Below the pieces are notes generated by a model. The model saw nothing but the letters and a program-made list of their open reading frames with translations, was not told the DNA's origin and searched no databases. From NCBI RefSeq assembly GCF_003201955.1, contig NZ_QJJM01000002.1, forward strand, positions 124,001-188,000: a stretch of DNA of 64,000 nt, written 5' to 3'. Of the stretch, positions 48,593 to 56,852 are shown piece after piece. The position numbers were made by a program, and so were the translations under genes. Source of the stretch: Blastomonas natatoria. GTDB taxonomy: Bacteria; Pseudomonadota; Alphaproteobacteria; Sphingomonadales; Sphingomonadaceae. Within the stretch, counting starts at the first letter, position 1, and every line of letters starts with the position of its first letter.

Positions 48593-49024
48593 TTAATCGC
48601 CGCTCAGAATCTGGCTTGCCGCATAAATCGCGATCAGCTCTTCCGGTTTCGCTTGCGTAGCGACATGGAGGATCATAGTTCGTTGCAGTTCGACATAGGG
48701 ATGAAACGCACAGTTCCCGGCGAACCATAGCGCTTCCGACATTGGTTCATCGGAATGCCACGTCGTCATGACGAACTTTTCATCCGGTATGTGGCCGTAA
48801 TTAAAGGTTTCAAGGACCGCCCAATCAACCGCGTCATGCCACTTTTCGCACTCGGCCCCCCAGGCGATTGCATACAGGCAACCGCCTTCTACCAACCATT
48901 GGGCGATGCTGTTGCGCCAGTCGTCGATCACCGTGGTCTCGGAGACAATGACTGCCCGAAGCGGCCCGATGGGTAGCTGTGGTGGAGTCTCGTTTGGAGG
49001 CAGATGCACGTATTCCGGTCCCAT
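48593..49024 (-). CDS. Hypothetical protein, 143 residues
   Basis: A soluble, Trp-rich protein (VIDDWRNSIAQWLVEGGCLYAIAWGAECEKWHDAVDWAV, given as a landmark in part) with FVMTTWHSDEPMSEALWFAGNCAFHPYVEL in the centre. There is no signal peptide or membrane segment. Base composition is visibly lower in GC than the flanking metabolic genes. It stands alone between repeat blocks at 48421-48518 and 49174-49251, which fits an acquired gene. I do not recognise its function. The ATG at 49024 has only a weak ribosome binding site. Confidence 0.6.
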   Translation of the reverse strand: MGPEYVHLPPNETPPQLPIGPLRAVIVSETTVIDDWRNSIAQWLVEGGCLYAIAWGAECEKWHDAVDWAVLETFNYGHIPDEKFVMTTWHSDEPMSEALWFAGNCAFHPYVELQRTMILHVATQAKPEELIAIYAASQILSGD

Positions 49025-49173
49025 GCGCTCAGCTTAGGGGAACGGTTCCAATCGGCAATCCCTTGTCCGCAAACCACCCAGAAATCGTCATTCGTGCCGA
49101 GTAAAGTCAATGCCGGAAGCGGAGGTTGCAAAAACTCGAGAAGACAGAGGTTTCTGAATGCAACGCTCCTGCA

Positions 49174-49251
49174 GCGCGCTCGCGAGCGCCGGAATCCAGA
49201 GCGGCTGCAACACCATATCGCACCTGGGCTCCGGCTTTCGCCGGAGAACAG
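49174..49251. repeat. Inverted repeat, second copy of the GCCGGAATCCAGAGCG family
   Basis: The arms GCGAGCGCCGGAATCCAGAG and CTCCGGCTTTCGCCGGAGAA resemble the element at 42611-42686, which shares GCCGGAATCCAGAGCG and GGCTTTCGCCGGAGAACAG. It ends 9 bases from the crotonase stop and may act as the terminator of that operon. Confidence 0.6.
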
Positions 49252-49260
49252 GAGGCCGCT

Positions 49261-50058
49261 TCAGCTGAAATTCGCAGCCCGCTTCTGCATGAACGCGAAG
49301 ACCGCTTCCATCTGGTTGGGCGTGCGGATAATGTCTTCCTGCAGCTCGCTTTCCTCCATCAGGATCGCGTCGGTGTCCATGTCCGGGGTGCGGTTGAACA
49401 GGTCCTTGGCGGCCCGGATGGCGTCGGGGTTCTTGCCTGCGATCTCGGTGGCGATGGCCATCGCGCGCGCGTGCGGATCGGCATCGATATGCGTGGCAAA
49501 GCCGACCCGCCCCGCCTCCTCGCCGCTGAACTCGCGGTTGGTATAGGTGAGCTCGCGCAGTGCATCCTCACGCACGGTGCCGCGCCAGAGCGCATAGCCG
49601 CCCATATCGGGGATCAGCCCCCAACGCATCTCCATGATCGACAACCGCGCATCGGGCGCGATGATGCGCATGCACGCGCCGGACATGATCTGTAAGCCCC
49701 CGCCGAAGCACACGCCGTGCACCGCAGCGATCACCGGCATCGGCAGCTTGCGCCAGCCGAACGCGACCTGCTGGAACTTGTTGGCATTGCCGTAGGTACG
49801 ATCGGTGAGCTTCGACGGAGCCGAACCGTCGCCGCCCCCGGCAGGCGCGGTGAAGCTCGCCATGTCGAGCCCCGCGCAGAACGAGCGCCCCTCGCCCGAA
49901 AGCACGACCGCGCGCACGCCCGGTTCCTTTTCCAGCCGGTCGATCGCGCCGATAATACCGTCGAACATCGCCGGATCGAGCGCATTCATCTTGTCCGGGC
50001 GGTTGAGCCGCACATCGGCGACGTGGTTTTCGATTGTGATGCTGACCCGGTCGTTCAT
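49261..50058 (-). CDS. Enoyl-CoA hydratase/isomerase family protein (crotonase)
   Basis: A 265-residue crotonase-fold enzyme. It has the N-terminal VADVRLNRPDKMNALDPAM, the oxyanion-hole segments GEGRSFCAGLDMASF and HGVCFGGGLQIMSGACMRI, and MEMRWGLIPDMGGYALWRGTV with an acidic catalytic region. It probably hydrates or isomerises an enoyl-CoA. Its start overlaps the stop of the isomerase gene by four bases, so the two are coupled. The specific substrate is unknown; an aromatic or fatty-acid pathway is suggested by the neighbours. Confidence 0.88.
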   Translation of the reverse strand: MNDRVSITIENHVADVRLNRPDKMNALDPAMFDGIIGAIDRLEKEPGVRAVVLSGEGRSFCAGLDMASFTAPAGGGDGSAPSKLTDRTYGNANKFQQVAFGWRKLPMPVIAAVHGVCFGGGLQIMSGACMRIIAPDARLSIMEMRWGLIPDMGGYALWRGTVREDALRELTYTNREFSGEEAGRVGFATHIDADPHARAMAIATEIAGKNPDAIRAAKDLFNRTPDMDTDAILMEESELQEDIIRTPNQMEAVFAFMQKRAANFS

Positions 50059-50681
50059 GAAACTGCCTCTCCGTTGAGCCTTAATGCCTGCTCCACCAGC
50101 GGGAGCTGATCGTTGCCGAAATACATATCGGTGCCATGCACGAAAATCGAGGGCGAACCATAGCCGCCGCGCGCCACCAGCCGCTCGGTATTGGCGCGCA
50201 GGCGGTCCTTGACCGGCTGGCTGCTGGCCGCCGCGACTAGAGCCGCGCCGTCCATCCCGATCGCTTCCGCGACCGCAGCCACCTCTGCCGGATCGTCAAG
50301 ATTGCGCTGCTCGACGAAATAGGCGTGGAAGGCGGCTTCGGCGAAGCGTTCGAGCGCAGCCTGATCATCCTCCAGCGCGCAGCAGGCGCGCATGGCGTTG
50401 ACACTCTTCAATGGATGCCAGGGCGCGGGGAATTTGAGCTCCACGCCCGCCAGCCGTGCCCAGTCGCGCATCACCTTGCCCATATGGCGGAACTTGGGGC
50501 TGTCCATGGCCTCGCGCGCGGCATAGACCGACGGGTTGACCGCATTGAACACACCGCCGACCAGGATCGGCGTCCAGCGGATTGTCGCGCCATGGCGCGC
50601 CGCCAGCGGGCGGATGTTGTGGAATGCGAGATAGGTCCAGGGGCTGGAGAGGTCGAAGCAGAATTCGATGGCGTGGGTCAT
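50055..50681 (-). CDS. 2-hydroxychromene-2-carboxylate isomerase-like protein (DsbA fold, kappa-GST)
   Basis: A 208-residue thioredoxin/DsbA-fold protein of the HCCA isomerase family. It starts IEFCFDLSSPWTYLAFHNI, with the typical S-S-P-W-T-Y-L active-site loop, and ends with GYGSPSIFVHGTDMYFGNDQL. Family members isomerise 2-hydroxychromene-2-carboxylate in naphthalene degradation using glutathione, but most genomic copies have unknown substrates. It is the first gene of a pair with the crotonase gene and is near a GST gene, consistent with a glutathione-linked pathway. A regulatory link is not visible. Confidence 0.88.
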   Translation of the reverse strand: MTHAIEFCFDLSSPWTYLAFHNIRPLAARHGATIRWTPILVGGVFNAVNPSVYAAREAMDSPKFRHMGKVMRDWARLAGVELKFPAPWHPLKSVNAMRACCALEDDQAALERFAEAAFHAYFVEQRNLDDPAEVAAVAEAIGMDGAALVAAASSQPVKDRLRANTERLVARGGYGSPSIFVHGTDMYFGNDQLPLVEQALRLNGEAVS

Positions 50682-50716
50682 TTCGTAGCTCGCCGATCAA
50701 GAGAGTGGAAGATATT

Positions 50717-50797
50717 CGTCATTCCCGCGAACGCGGGAATCCCGCTTGTCCGGATGCCTGTGAAGAAAGCGGGACCCCCGCCTTTGCGGGGGTGACG
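50717..50797. repeat. 81-bp REP-like composite palindrome (copy 3 of 3, reverse orientation)
   Basis: It starts CGTCATTCCCGCGAACGCGG and ends GGCGGGGGTGACG-like (GCGGGGGTGACG), the reverse orientation of copies at 9735-9815 and 45419-45499. All three have exactly the same length. It sits between the GST gene and the isomerase gene, both on the minus strand. Confidence 0.8.
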
Positions 50798-50811
50798 AGA
50801 GGGCAAGAAGG

Positions 50812-51501
50812 TCACGACTTTATCCCGAATAATGTCTCGCGCACCTTCTCATCGGCCTGCGGGTTGCGGTTGATCGCGTTCTTCATCACCGCAAGCCCCG
50901 CCTGCAGCGCCGGACGCGCGCGGCACAGCGCATACCAGCGCTTGATGTTCGGATAATCATCGAGCGTGATCTCCTGGCGCTTGTGCGTCATGATCCACGG
51001 GAAGATCGCCATGTCGGCGATCGTATATTCCGCCCCGGCGACATAGTCCGCCTCGCCCAGCCGCCGGTCGAGCACGCCGTAAAGCCGCGCGGTCTCGCGT
51101 TCGTAGCGGTCGATGGCATAAGGCAGTTTCTCGGGCGCATAGAGCTTGAAATGGCCGTTCTGGCCGAGCATCGGCCCCAGCCCGCCCATCTGCCACATCA
51201 ACCACTGCATCACGCTGTACCGCCCGCGCAGATCGCTCGGCATGAACTGCCCCGATTTTTCCGCGAGATAGAGCAGGATGGCGCCGGTCTCGAACACGCT
51301 CACCGGCTCGCCGCCGTCAGTGGGGGCGTGATCGACGATTGCCGGGATCCGGTTGTTCGGACTGATCTTCAGGAACTCCGGCGCAAACTGCTCGCCTGCG
51401 CCGATATTGACCGGGCGGACGGTATAGGGCAGCCCGCATTCCTCCAGCATGATCGATATCTTCCACCCATTGGGTGTCGGGGCAAAATACAGATCGATCA
51501 C
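50812..51501 (-). CDS. Glutathione S-transferase (YfcG/Nu-type)
   Basis: A 229-residue GST. The N-terminal thioredoxin-like domain begins MIDLYFAPTPNGWKISIMLEECG, where TPNGWK is the loop of Nu-class and YfcG-like enzymes (Thr/Asn instead of Cys or Ser). The glutathione-binding SPNNRIPAIVDH and SVFETGAILLYLAEK follow, and the C-terminal helical domain has YTIADMAIFPWI. Such enzymes often have disulfide-bond reductase activity towards glutathione disulfides. The same-strand isomerase and crotonase genes lie downstream, beyond an 81-bp repeat. Confidence 0.93.
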   Translation of the reverse strand: MIDLYFAPTPNGWKISIMLEECGLPYTVRPVNIGAGEQFAPEFLKISPNNRIPAIVDHAPTDGGEPVSVFETGAILLYLAEKSGQFMPSDLRGRYSVMQWLMWQMGGLGPMLGQNGHFKLYAPEKLPYAIDRYERETARLYGVLDRRLGEADYVAGAEYTIADMAIFPWIMTHKRQEITLDDYPNIKRWYALCRARPALQAGLAVMKNAINRNPQADEKVRETLFGIKS

Positions 51502-51586
51502 GGCCTCTCCTCACGCAGATTCGCATTGCGTCTTGCAACCGACCATAATCAATGTGCACCGCCTGTCACCCCTCAGATACCGGCAG

Positions 51587-52279
51587 TCAGACCAGTCGAT
51601 AACCACCGTGCCGAACCGTTTCGATTTCGGCGCTTCCCTCCAGCACAGAAAGGCTGCGGCGCAGCTTGCAGATATGCACTTCGACGCTGTTGGTGCCTGG
51701 ATCGAAGGCGGTTCTCCACACCGCCCGCAACAGGTCATCGCGGCTGACGACCGAACCGAACTGCCGCGCCAGTGCCAGCAGCAGGTCGAACTCGCGCGGC
51801 ATCAGCGCCAACGCCATGCCCTGCCATCGCGCCTGTCGCAGGCCGACATCGAATTCGAACCCTGCCAGCCGCACCAGTCCTTGCTGGGCGGCGTGCAATC
51901 GGTCTGCGGCCCTGAGCCGGGCAGCGAGTTCGCCAGGTGCGATGCGCGCGCAAAGGGCATCGGCCGCGCCGGCGTCGATCAGACTGGCCCGCCCGAAGGC
52001 CGCGCGGACACCGACGAACAGCAACGGCGCCGAACGCGCGGACAATTCGGCTGCCCACAGACGCGCGTGCTTCCGATCCCGGGCGTCGCAAACCACCCGC
52101 CGGTGGCGGACCATGGCGGGATCTCTGGAATAGGGCTGGGTATCGACGCCGAAACGCGTCAGCATCAGCGCAAGCCGCTCCAGGCTCGCGCTATCGGACC
52201 CCGCCAGCAACCAGCGCGAGTCCTCGGTATTTTGGCTGTGCGGCGCACCGCCCGGGGCAGGATTGGAAACTTGCTTCAT
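51587..52279 (-). CDS. OmpR-type winged-helix regulator with atypical receiver domain
   Basis: A 230-residue protein. The C-terminal 100 residues form a clear OmpR/PhoB winged helix (LMPREFDLLLALARQFGSVVSRDDLLRAVW, NSVEVHICKLRRSL, VRHGGYRLV). The N-terminal half has the receiver pattern but is degraded: the acidic pair reads GSDSAS, a VVCDARD strand may hold the phosphorylation-site Asp, the Thr/Ser strand reads LLFVGVRA, and the KP motif is replaced by IAPGEL, so the conserved lysine is missing. It is probably not controlled by classical phosphorylation. No histidine kinase is adjacent. Its targets are unknown. Confidence 0.78.
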   Translation of the reverse strand: MKQVSNPAPGGAPHSQNTEDSRWLLAGSDSASLERLALMLTRFGVDTQPYSRDPAMVRHRRVVCDARDRKHARLWAAELSARSAPLLFVGVRAAFGRASLIDAGAADALCARIAPGELAARLRAADRLHAAQQGLVRLAGFEFDVGLRQARWQGMALALMPREFDLLLALARQFGSVVSRDDLLRAVWRTAFDPGTNSVEVHICKLRRSLSVLEGSAEIETVRHGGYRLV

Positions 52280-52386
52280 GGCTTGTCCTCCGGCGCACGA
52301 GACCGTGTGCCGGAGAACATTAAAGCGCGTTCATTGCATCTGTTTGAGCGCAGTCGCCTCCGAAACGGAGGGTTGCCGGCCCGGGT

Positions 52387-53598
52387 TCAGGAGCCGACCG
52401 CCTGGCCCGGCGTGTTGACGCCCATGCTGGCGAGATAGCGCTTAACGTTGCGCGCCGCCTGGCGCAGGCGCTGCTCGTTCTCGACCATCGCGATGCGGAC
52501 ATAGCCCTCGCCGTCCTCGCCATAGCCGACGCCCGGCGCCACCGCGACCTTGGCGTGCTGCAGCAGCTGCTTGGAAAATTCGAGGCTTCCCATATGCTTG
52601 AGCGCAGGCGGCAACGGGGCCCAGGCGAACATCGAGGCGCGCGGGGCGGGAATGTCCCACCCTGCCCGGCCGAACGCATCGATCATCACGTCGCGGCGCT
52701 TGTGATAAAGCTCGCGGTTCTTCTGGACGATATCCTGCGGGCCGTTGAGCGCCGCGCAGGCCGCCGCCTGGATCGGCGTGAATGCTCCATAATCGAGATA
52801 GCTCTTCACCCGGGTCAGTGCGGCGATCAGCTGGCGGTTGCCCACGGCAAAGCCCATGCGCCATCCGGCCATCGAATAGGTCTTGGACATCGAGGTGAAT
52901 TCGATCGCCACGTCCTTGGCGCCGGGCACCTGCAGGATCGAGGGCGTCGGGCAGCCATCGTAATAGAGTTCGCTATAGGCAAGGTCGGACAGGACCCAGA
53001 CCTTGTTCTCCTTCGCCCAGGCGACCAGCCGCTCGTAGAACGCCAGGTCGACCACCTCTGCGGTGGGGTTGGACGGATAGCCGACCACCAGCACCGAAGG
53101 CCGCGGCACGGTGAACGCCATCGCGCGGTCGAGCGAGCGCCAGTAATTCTCGTCCGGCGTGGTCGGCACTGAACGGATCGTCGCGCCGGCGATGATGAAG
53201 CCGAAAGTGTGGATCGGATAGCTGGGATTGGGCGCGAGCACGACATCGCCCGGCGCGGTGATCGCGGTGGCGAGGCTCGACAGGCCTTCCTTCGAGCCCA
53301 TGGTCACCACCACCTCGGTCTCCGGGTCCAGCTCGACATTGAAGCGGCGCGCGTAATAGTTCGCCTGGGCGCGGCGCAGGCCGGGAATGCCCTTGGATTG
53401 GCTGTAACCATGCGCATCGGGCTTCATCGCGACTTCGCACAGCTTTTCGATGACGTGCGGCGGCGGCGGCAGGTCGGGATTGCCCATGCCGAGATCGATA
53501 ATGTCCTCTCCGGCCGCTCGCGCCGCGGCCCGCATCGCATTGACTTCAGCGATCACATAGGGCGGCAGGCGTTTGATGCGGTAGAATTCGTCGGACAT
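52387..53598 (-). CDS. alaC: Class I/II pyridoxal-phosphate aminotransferase, AlaC-like
   Basis: A 403-residue aminotransferase of the family that includes AlaC (alanine-forming) and related LL-diaminopimelate aminotransferase-like proteins. Landmarks are IDLGMGNPDLPPPPHVIEKL, HGYSQSKGIPGLRRA, VLAPNPSYPIHTFGF, GYPSNPTAEV, and the PLP lysine K239 in SMSKTYSMAGWRMGFAVG, with R as the substrate-carboxylate ligand in the last third (GEDGEGYVRIAMVEN). It makes alanine from pyruvate and glutamate. The ATG at 53598 starts the conserved MSDEFYRIKRLPPYV sequence; an upstream extension is not conserved. It is divergent from phaC. Confidence 0.88.
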   Translation of the reverse strand: MSDEFYRIKRLPPYVIAEVNAMRAAARAAGEDIIDLGMGNPDLPPPPHVIEKLCEVAMKPDAHGYSQSKGIPGLRRAQANYYARRFNVELDPETEVVVTMGSKEGLSSLATAITAPGDVVLAPNPSYPIHTFGFIIAGATIRSVPTTPDENYWRSLDRAMAFTVPRPSVLVVGYPSNPTAEVVDLAFYERLVAWAKENKVWVLSDLAYSELYYDGCPTPSILQVPGAKDVAIEFTSMSKTYSMAGWRMGFAVGNRQLIAALTRVKSYLDYGAFTPIQAAACAALNGPQDIVQKNRELYHKRRDVMIDAFGRAGWDIPAPRASMFAWAPLPPALKHMGSLEFSKQLLQHAKVAVAPGVGYGEDGEGYVRIAMVENEQRLRQAARNVKRYLASMGVNTPGQAVGS

Positions 53599-53685
53599 AA
53601 GGATTTCGCTTTTCAGTTCTCCGTGAATGGAGCGGCATCCTTGACCTATGTGCGCGCGCGTGTCGAGCAAAAGCGGGCAGAATCG

Positions 53686-53812
53686 ATCCTCCCCGATACG
53701 GGGAGGTGGATCGCCGAAGGCGAGACGGAGGGGAAGCGAGATCACGCCGCACGTCCAGACGCTTCCCCTCCACCATCCTGCGGATGGTCCCCCTCCCCGT
53801 TTCGGGGAGGAC
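53686..53812. repeat. Imperfect inverted repeat, CCTCCCC family (copy 4 of 4)
   Basis: The left end TCCTCCCCGATACGGGGAGG and the right end CCTCCCCGTTTCGGGGAGGA are each hairpins and also pair with one another. GGGGAAGCG/CGCTTCCCC arms lie between them. It fills most of the alaC-phaC gap (53599-53881) upstream of both start codons. Confidence 0.7.
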
Positions 53813-53881
53813 TTAGAAGGACTTATCTTTGCGTGTCGTGGCTGCTAGTAAACCCGAAAGCATCGACAACGAGAGGCCGCC

Positions 53882-55702
53882 ATGTCCGCCGAGAACGACT
53901 TCACCCCGCCGGGCCTGCCCACGCTGGAAGAGATGCAGCACTGGACCTGGGTGTTCGGCCGCGCGCAGCAGATGATGCTGGAACACGCCGCGACCATGGC
54001 GCAGCAGATGGCGCAGAAGGACCTGCCCCAGCTCGCCGATCCGCAGGCGTTCCAGGCGAAGCTCCCCGCCTGGATGGGATCGATGCCGCAGGCGATGCTC
54101 GATGCGCAGGCCGATATGTGGCGCGACGGCATGACCTTGTGGCAGGGCTTTATCGGCGCGATCACCCCGCCTGCCCTGATCGCCGAGCATGAGGGCGGCC
54201 CGCCCGCGACCCCGGCGCAGGTGCCGGAACTGCGCAGCGACCGCCGCTTCGCCGCGCGCCAGTGGCACGACAACCCGGTCTATGCGCTGATCCAGCAAAG
54301 CTATCTCATGGTCAGCGAACAGATGCTGCGCGTCGCAGACCGGCTGGAAGGGCTGGAACCCAAGCAGAAGGAAAAGCTGCGCTTTGCCCTGAAGGGCATG
54401 ATCGACGCATCGAGCCCCGCCAATTTCGCGCTCACCAACCCGCTGGTCATGGAAAAGCTGGTCGAGAGCAAGGGCGAGAACCTGTTGAAGGGCCTCGACC
54501 ACATGCTGTCCGACATGCGCAAGGGCCAGCTCACCCATACCGACCCCGATGCCTTCGAGCTCGGCCGCAATATCGCGGTGACGCCGGGCAAGGTGGTGTA
54601 CGAAAGCCCGCTGTTCCAGCTGATCCAGTATGCCCCCGCGACCGAGGAGGTGGTGGAAACACCGCTGGTCATCCTCCCGCCCTGGATCAACCGCTTCTAC
54701 ATTCTCGATCTCAACCCGCAGAAAAGCTTCGTCAAATGGGCGACCGAACAGGGCATCACCGTGTTCATGGTCTCGTGGAAGTCCGCCGACGAGAGCATGG
54801 CCGAGGTGATCTGGGACGATTACGTCAAGGCGCAGATCGAGGCGATCGATACCGTGCGCGACCTGCTCGAGGTGCCGAGCGTCCACACCATCGGCTATTG
54901 CGTCGCGGGCACCACGCTGGCCGCCACGCTGGCGCTGCTGGCGAAGCGCGGCGAGGCCGATCGGGTCAAGTCGGTCACCTTCTTCACCGCGCAGGTCGAT
55001 TTCGAAAAAGCGGGCGACCTCACCCTGTTCGTCGATGACGAGCAGCTCGCGCTGATCGAGCAGCTCGGCAGCGCGGGCTATCTCGACGGGCGCTACATGG
55101 CCGCGACATTCAACCTGCTGCGCGGGCGCGACCTCATCTGGAACTATGTGATCAACAACTATCTGCTCGGCGAGGATTATCCCCCGTTCGATCTGCTGCA
55201 CTGGAATGGCGACACCACCAACCTGCCCGCCAAATGGCACCAGTCGTATCTGAAGGACCTGTATCGCGACAACCGGCTGGTCCGCCCCGGATCGATCGTG
55301 ATCGACGGCACGCCCATCGACCTGAGGCTCATCGAGACCCCGGCCTATATCCAGGCAGGCAAGGAAGACCATATCGCGCCGCTGGAGAGCGTGTGGCGGC
55401 TGAACGAGCAGCTTTCCGGCCCCACCCGCTTCGTGCTGGCAGGATCGGGCCATATCGCGGGCGTGGTCAACCCGCCCTCGATGCAGAAATACCAGTACTG
55501 GACCAACGACGCGCCCGCGAACAGCCTCGAGCATTTCGTCGCAGGGGCGAAGGAGACGAAGGGCAGCTGGTGGCCCGACTGGATCGACTGGCTGAAGGCG
55601 CATGGCTCCAAAACAGTCAAGGCCAAGGGCGCGCGCGTGCCCGGCAAGGGCAAGCTGAAAGCCATCGAGGATGCGCCGGGCCGTTACGTCAAAGCGCGCT
55701 GA
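53882..55702 (+). CDS. phaC: Class I poly(3-hydroxyalkanoate) synthase
   Basis: A 606-residue PHA synthase. It has the N-terminal PhaC_N region and the alpha/beta-hydrolase catalytic core: lipase-like box with the nucleophile C340 (GYCVAGTTLAATLAL), the acidic GKEDHIAPL segment, and the histidine in GSGHIAGVVNPP. It polymerises 3-hydroxyacyl-CoA into storage polyester on the granule surface. The length is that of class I, single-subunit synthases. The phasin gene follows 174 bases downstream in the same direction with its own promoter. Confidence 0.95.
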   Translation: MSAENDFTPPGLPTLEEMQHWTWVFGRAQQMMLEHAATMAQQMAQKDLPQLADPQAFQAKLPAWMGSMPQAMLDAQADMWRDGMTLWQGFIGAITPPALIAEHEGGPPATPAQVPELRSDRRFAARQWHDNPVYALIQQSYLMVSEQMLRVADRLEGLEPKQKEKLRFALKGMIDASSPANFALTNPLVMEKLVESKGENLLKGLDHMLSDMRKGQLTHTDPDAFELGRNIAVTPGKVVYESPLFQLIQYAPATEEVVETPLVILPPWINRFYILDLNPQKSFVKWATEQGITVFMVSWKSADESMAEVIWDDYVKAQIEAIDTVRDLLEVPSVHTIGYCVAGTTLAATLALLAKRGEADRVKSVTFFTAQVDFEKAGDLTLFVDDEQLALIEQLGSAGYLDGRYMAATFNLLRGRDLIWNYVINNYLLGEDYPPFDLLHWNGDTTNLPAKWHQSYLKDLYRDNRLVRPGSIVIDGTPIDLRLIETPAYIQAGKEDHIAPLESVWRLNEQLSGPTRFVLAGSGHIAGVVNPPSMQKYQYWTNDAPANSLEHFVAGAKETKGSWWPDWIDWLKAHGSKTVKAKGARVPGKGKLKAIEDAPGRYVKAR

Positions 55703-55789
55703 TCCGATTGCGCGTGCGGCGCAAAGAGGCTATGGAAAAGGCCATGGCCGCGAAGGCCTGAACCTGCTGGCCTAAGCAGATTTGCACTT

Positions 55790-55850
55790 TTGTGCAGTGC
55801 AACATTTTCCTTGACGTCAAGCCCGGCGATCACTATTGTGCAGTGCAGCA
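55790..55850 (+). promoter_or_regulatory. Phasin promoter flanked by two near-identical 15-bp repeats, putative PhaR operator
   Basis: A good sigma-70-like promoter is present: TTGACG at 55811-55816, 17 bases, TATTGT at 55834-55839. TTGTGCAGTGCAACA (55790-55804) lies upstream and TTGTGCAGTGCAGCA (55836-55850) overlaps the -10 region, 46 bases apart. TGC-rich repeats bind the PHA-granule-responsive repressor PhaR in other Alphaproteobacteria. This layout suggests that phasin is made only when granules titrate the repressor. The promoter is seen in the sequence; the operator role is inferred. Confidence 0.65.
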
Positions 55851-55876
55851 TGAAGCAGCACGAGAGTGATATTCCA

Positions 55877-56716
55877 ATGTCCGATCAAAGCAAAACGCCC
55901 GCCGTCGGGGACGCCGGCAAGGCCTATGCCGCTGCCGCGAGTGCGAAAGCGGAAGCCGCCTCGGCGGCTCCCAAGGCCGAACCTGCCAAGGCTGCCGACC
56001 CTGTGGTCGCGCCGAAGGTCGCCCCGGCTGCGGCACATGCCGTAACCCCGGCGCCCGTGGCGGCGAAGCCTGCCCCCGTGGCCAAGGCGGTGGCTGCCAA
56101 GCCCGTCGTCAAGGCCCCGGAACCAGAGATGGCCAAGCCTGCCGCCAAATCGGCAAAGCCCAAGACCACGCCCAAGAAGTCCGCAGTCAAAGCATCACCG
56201 GTCGCCGCAAAGGCCGCCGCACCCGCAATCGAGAAGGAATCGAAGATCATGACCACCGCAGAAACCATCACCACCGAAACCAAGAAGGCCGCCGAAGCCA
56301 TGACCGAGCGCCTGAAGAGCCTGATGGGTGACATGTCGACCCGCGCCAAGACCGCCTATGAAAAGGGCACGGAAATGGTTTCGCAGGCCAGCGAGTTCAA
56401 CAAGGGCAATGTCGAAGCCCTGGTCGAATCGGGCAAGATCGCTGCCAAGGGCGCGCAGGAAATGGGCCAGGCCTATGCCGAAGACGCCAAGAAGGGCTTT
56501 GAAGAGCTGACCGCGGCGCTCAAGGAAATGACCACCGTCAAGTCGCCGACCGAGTTCATCGAGCTGCAGACCAAGCTGGTCAAGAAGAGCTTCGACACCG
56601 CCGTCGCCCAGACCTCGAAGAACAGCGAAGCGTTCATCAAGCTGGCCGGCGACGTGTTCCAGCCGATCTCGAACCGCGTCAGCGTCGCAGTCGACAGCTT
56701 CAAGAAGGCCGCGTAA
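55877..56716 (+). CDS. phaP: Phasin with long Ala/Lys/Pro-rich N-terminal tail
   Basis: A 279-residue protein. The first 120 residues are low complexity (Ala, Lys, Pro, Val with repeated AAKP- and AKAV-like units) and strongly basic; residues 125-279 form the phasin helical domain (ETKKAAEAMTERLKSLMGDM, EFNKGNVEALVESGKIAAKGAQEM, VKSPTEFIELQTKLVKKSF). Phasins coat PHA granules. The ATG at 55877 is preferred because the predicted transcript starts near 55846, leaving a 30-base leader; the upstream ATG at 55850 would be leaderless. An internal ATG at 56249 has GAGAAGGA about 10 bases upstream and would make a tail-less 155-residue form. A strong terminator follows. Confidence 0.88.
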   Translation: MSDQSKTPAVGDAGKAYAAAASAKAEAASAAPKAEPAKAADPVVAPKVAPAAAHAVTPAPVAAKPAPVAKAVAAKPVVKAPEPEMAKPAAKSAKPKTTPKKSAVKASPVAAKAAAPAIEKESKIMTTAETITTETKKAAEAMTERLKSLMGDMSTRAKTAYEKGTEMVSQASEFNKGNVEALVESGKIAAKGAQEMGQAYAEDAKKGFEELTAALKEMTTVKSPTEFIELQTKLVKKSFDTAVAQTSKNSEAFIKLAGDVFQPISNRVSVAVDSFKKAA

Positions 56717-56746
56717 CCCTTACGCCCCTTCCCACTGGGAAATCAG

Positions 56747-56779
56747 AAAGCCGCTCCGGGCAACCGGGGCGGCTTTTTT
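56747..56779 (+). terminator. Intrinsic terminator of the phasin gene
   Basis: AAAGCCGCTCCGG (56747-56759) pairs with CCGGGGCGGCTTT (56764-56776) around a GCAA tetraloop, with one internal T-G pair, and is followed by six T residues. It lies 30 bases after the stop codon. Confidence 0.88.
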
Positions 56780-56852
56780 GTGTGCTATTGTTCAACACAC
56801 CGCTGAGTGTTAGATTTGAGTTATTGGCGTGTTTAAGAAAAGTGGCTATAGT

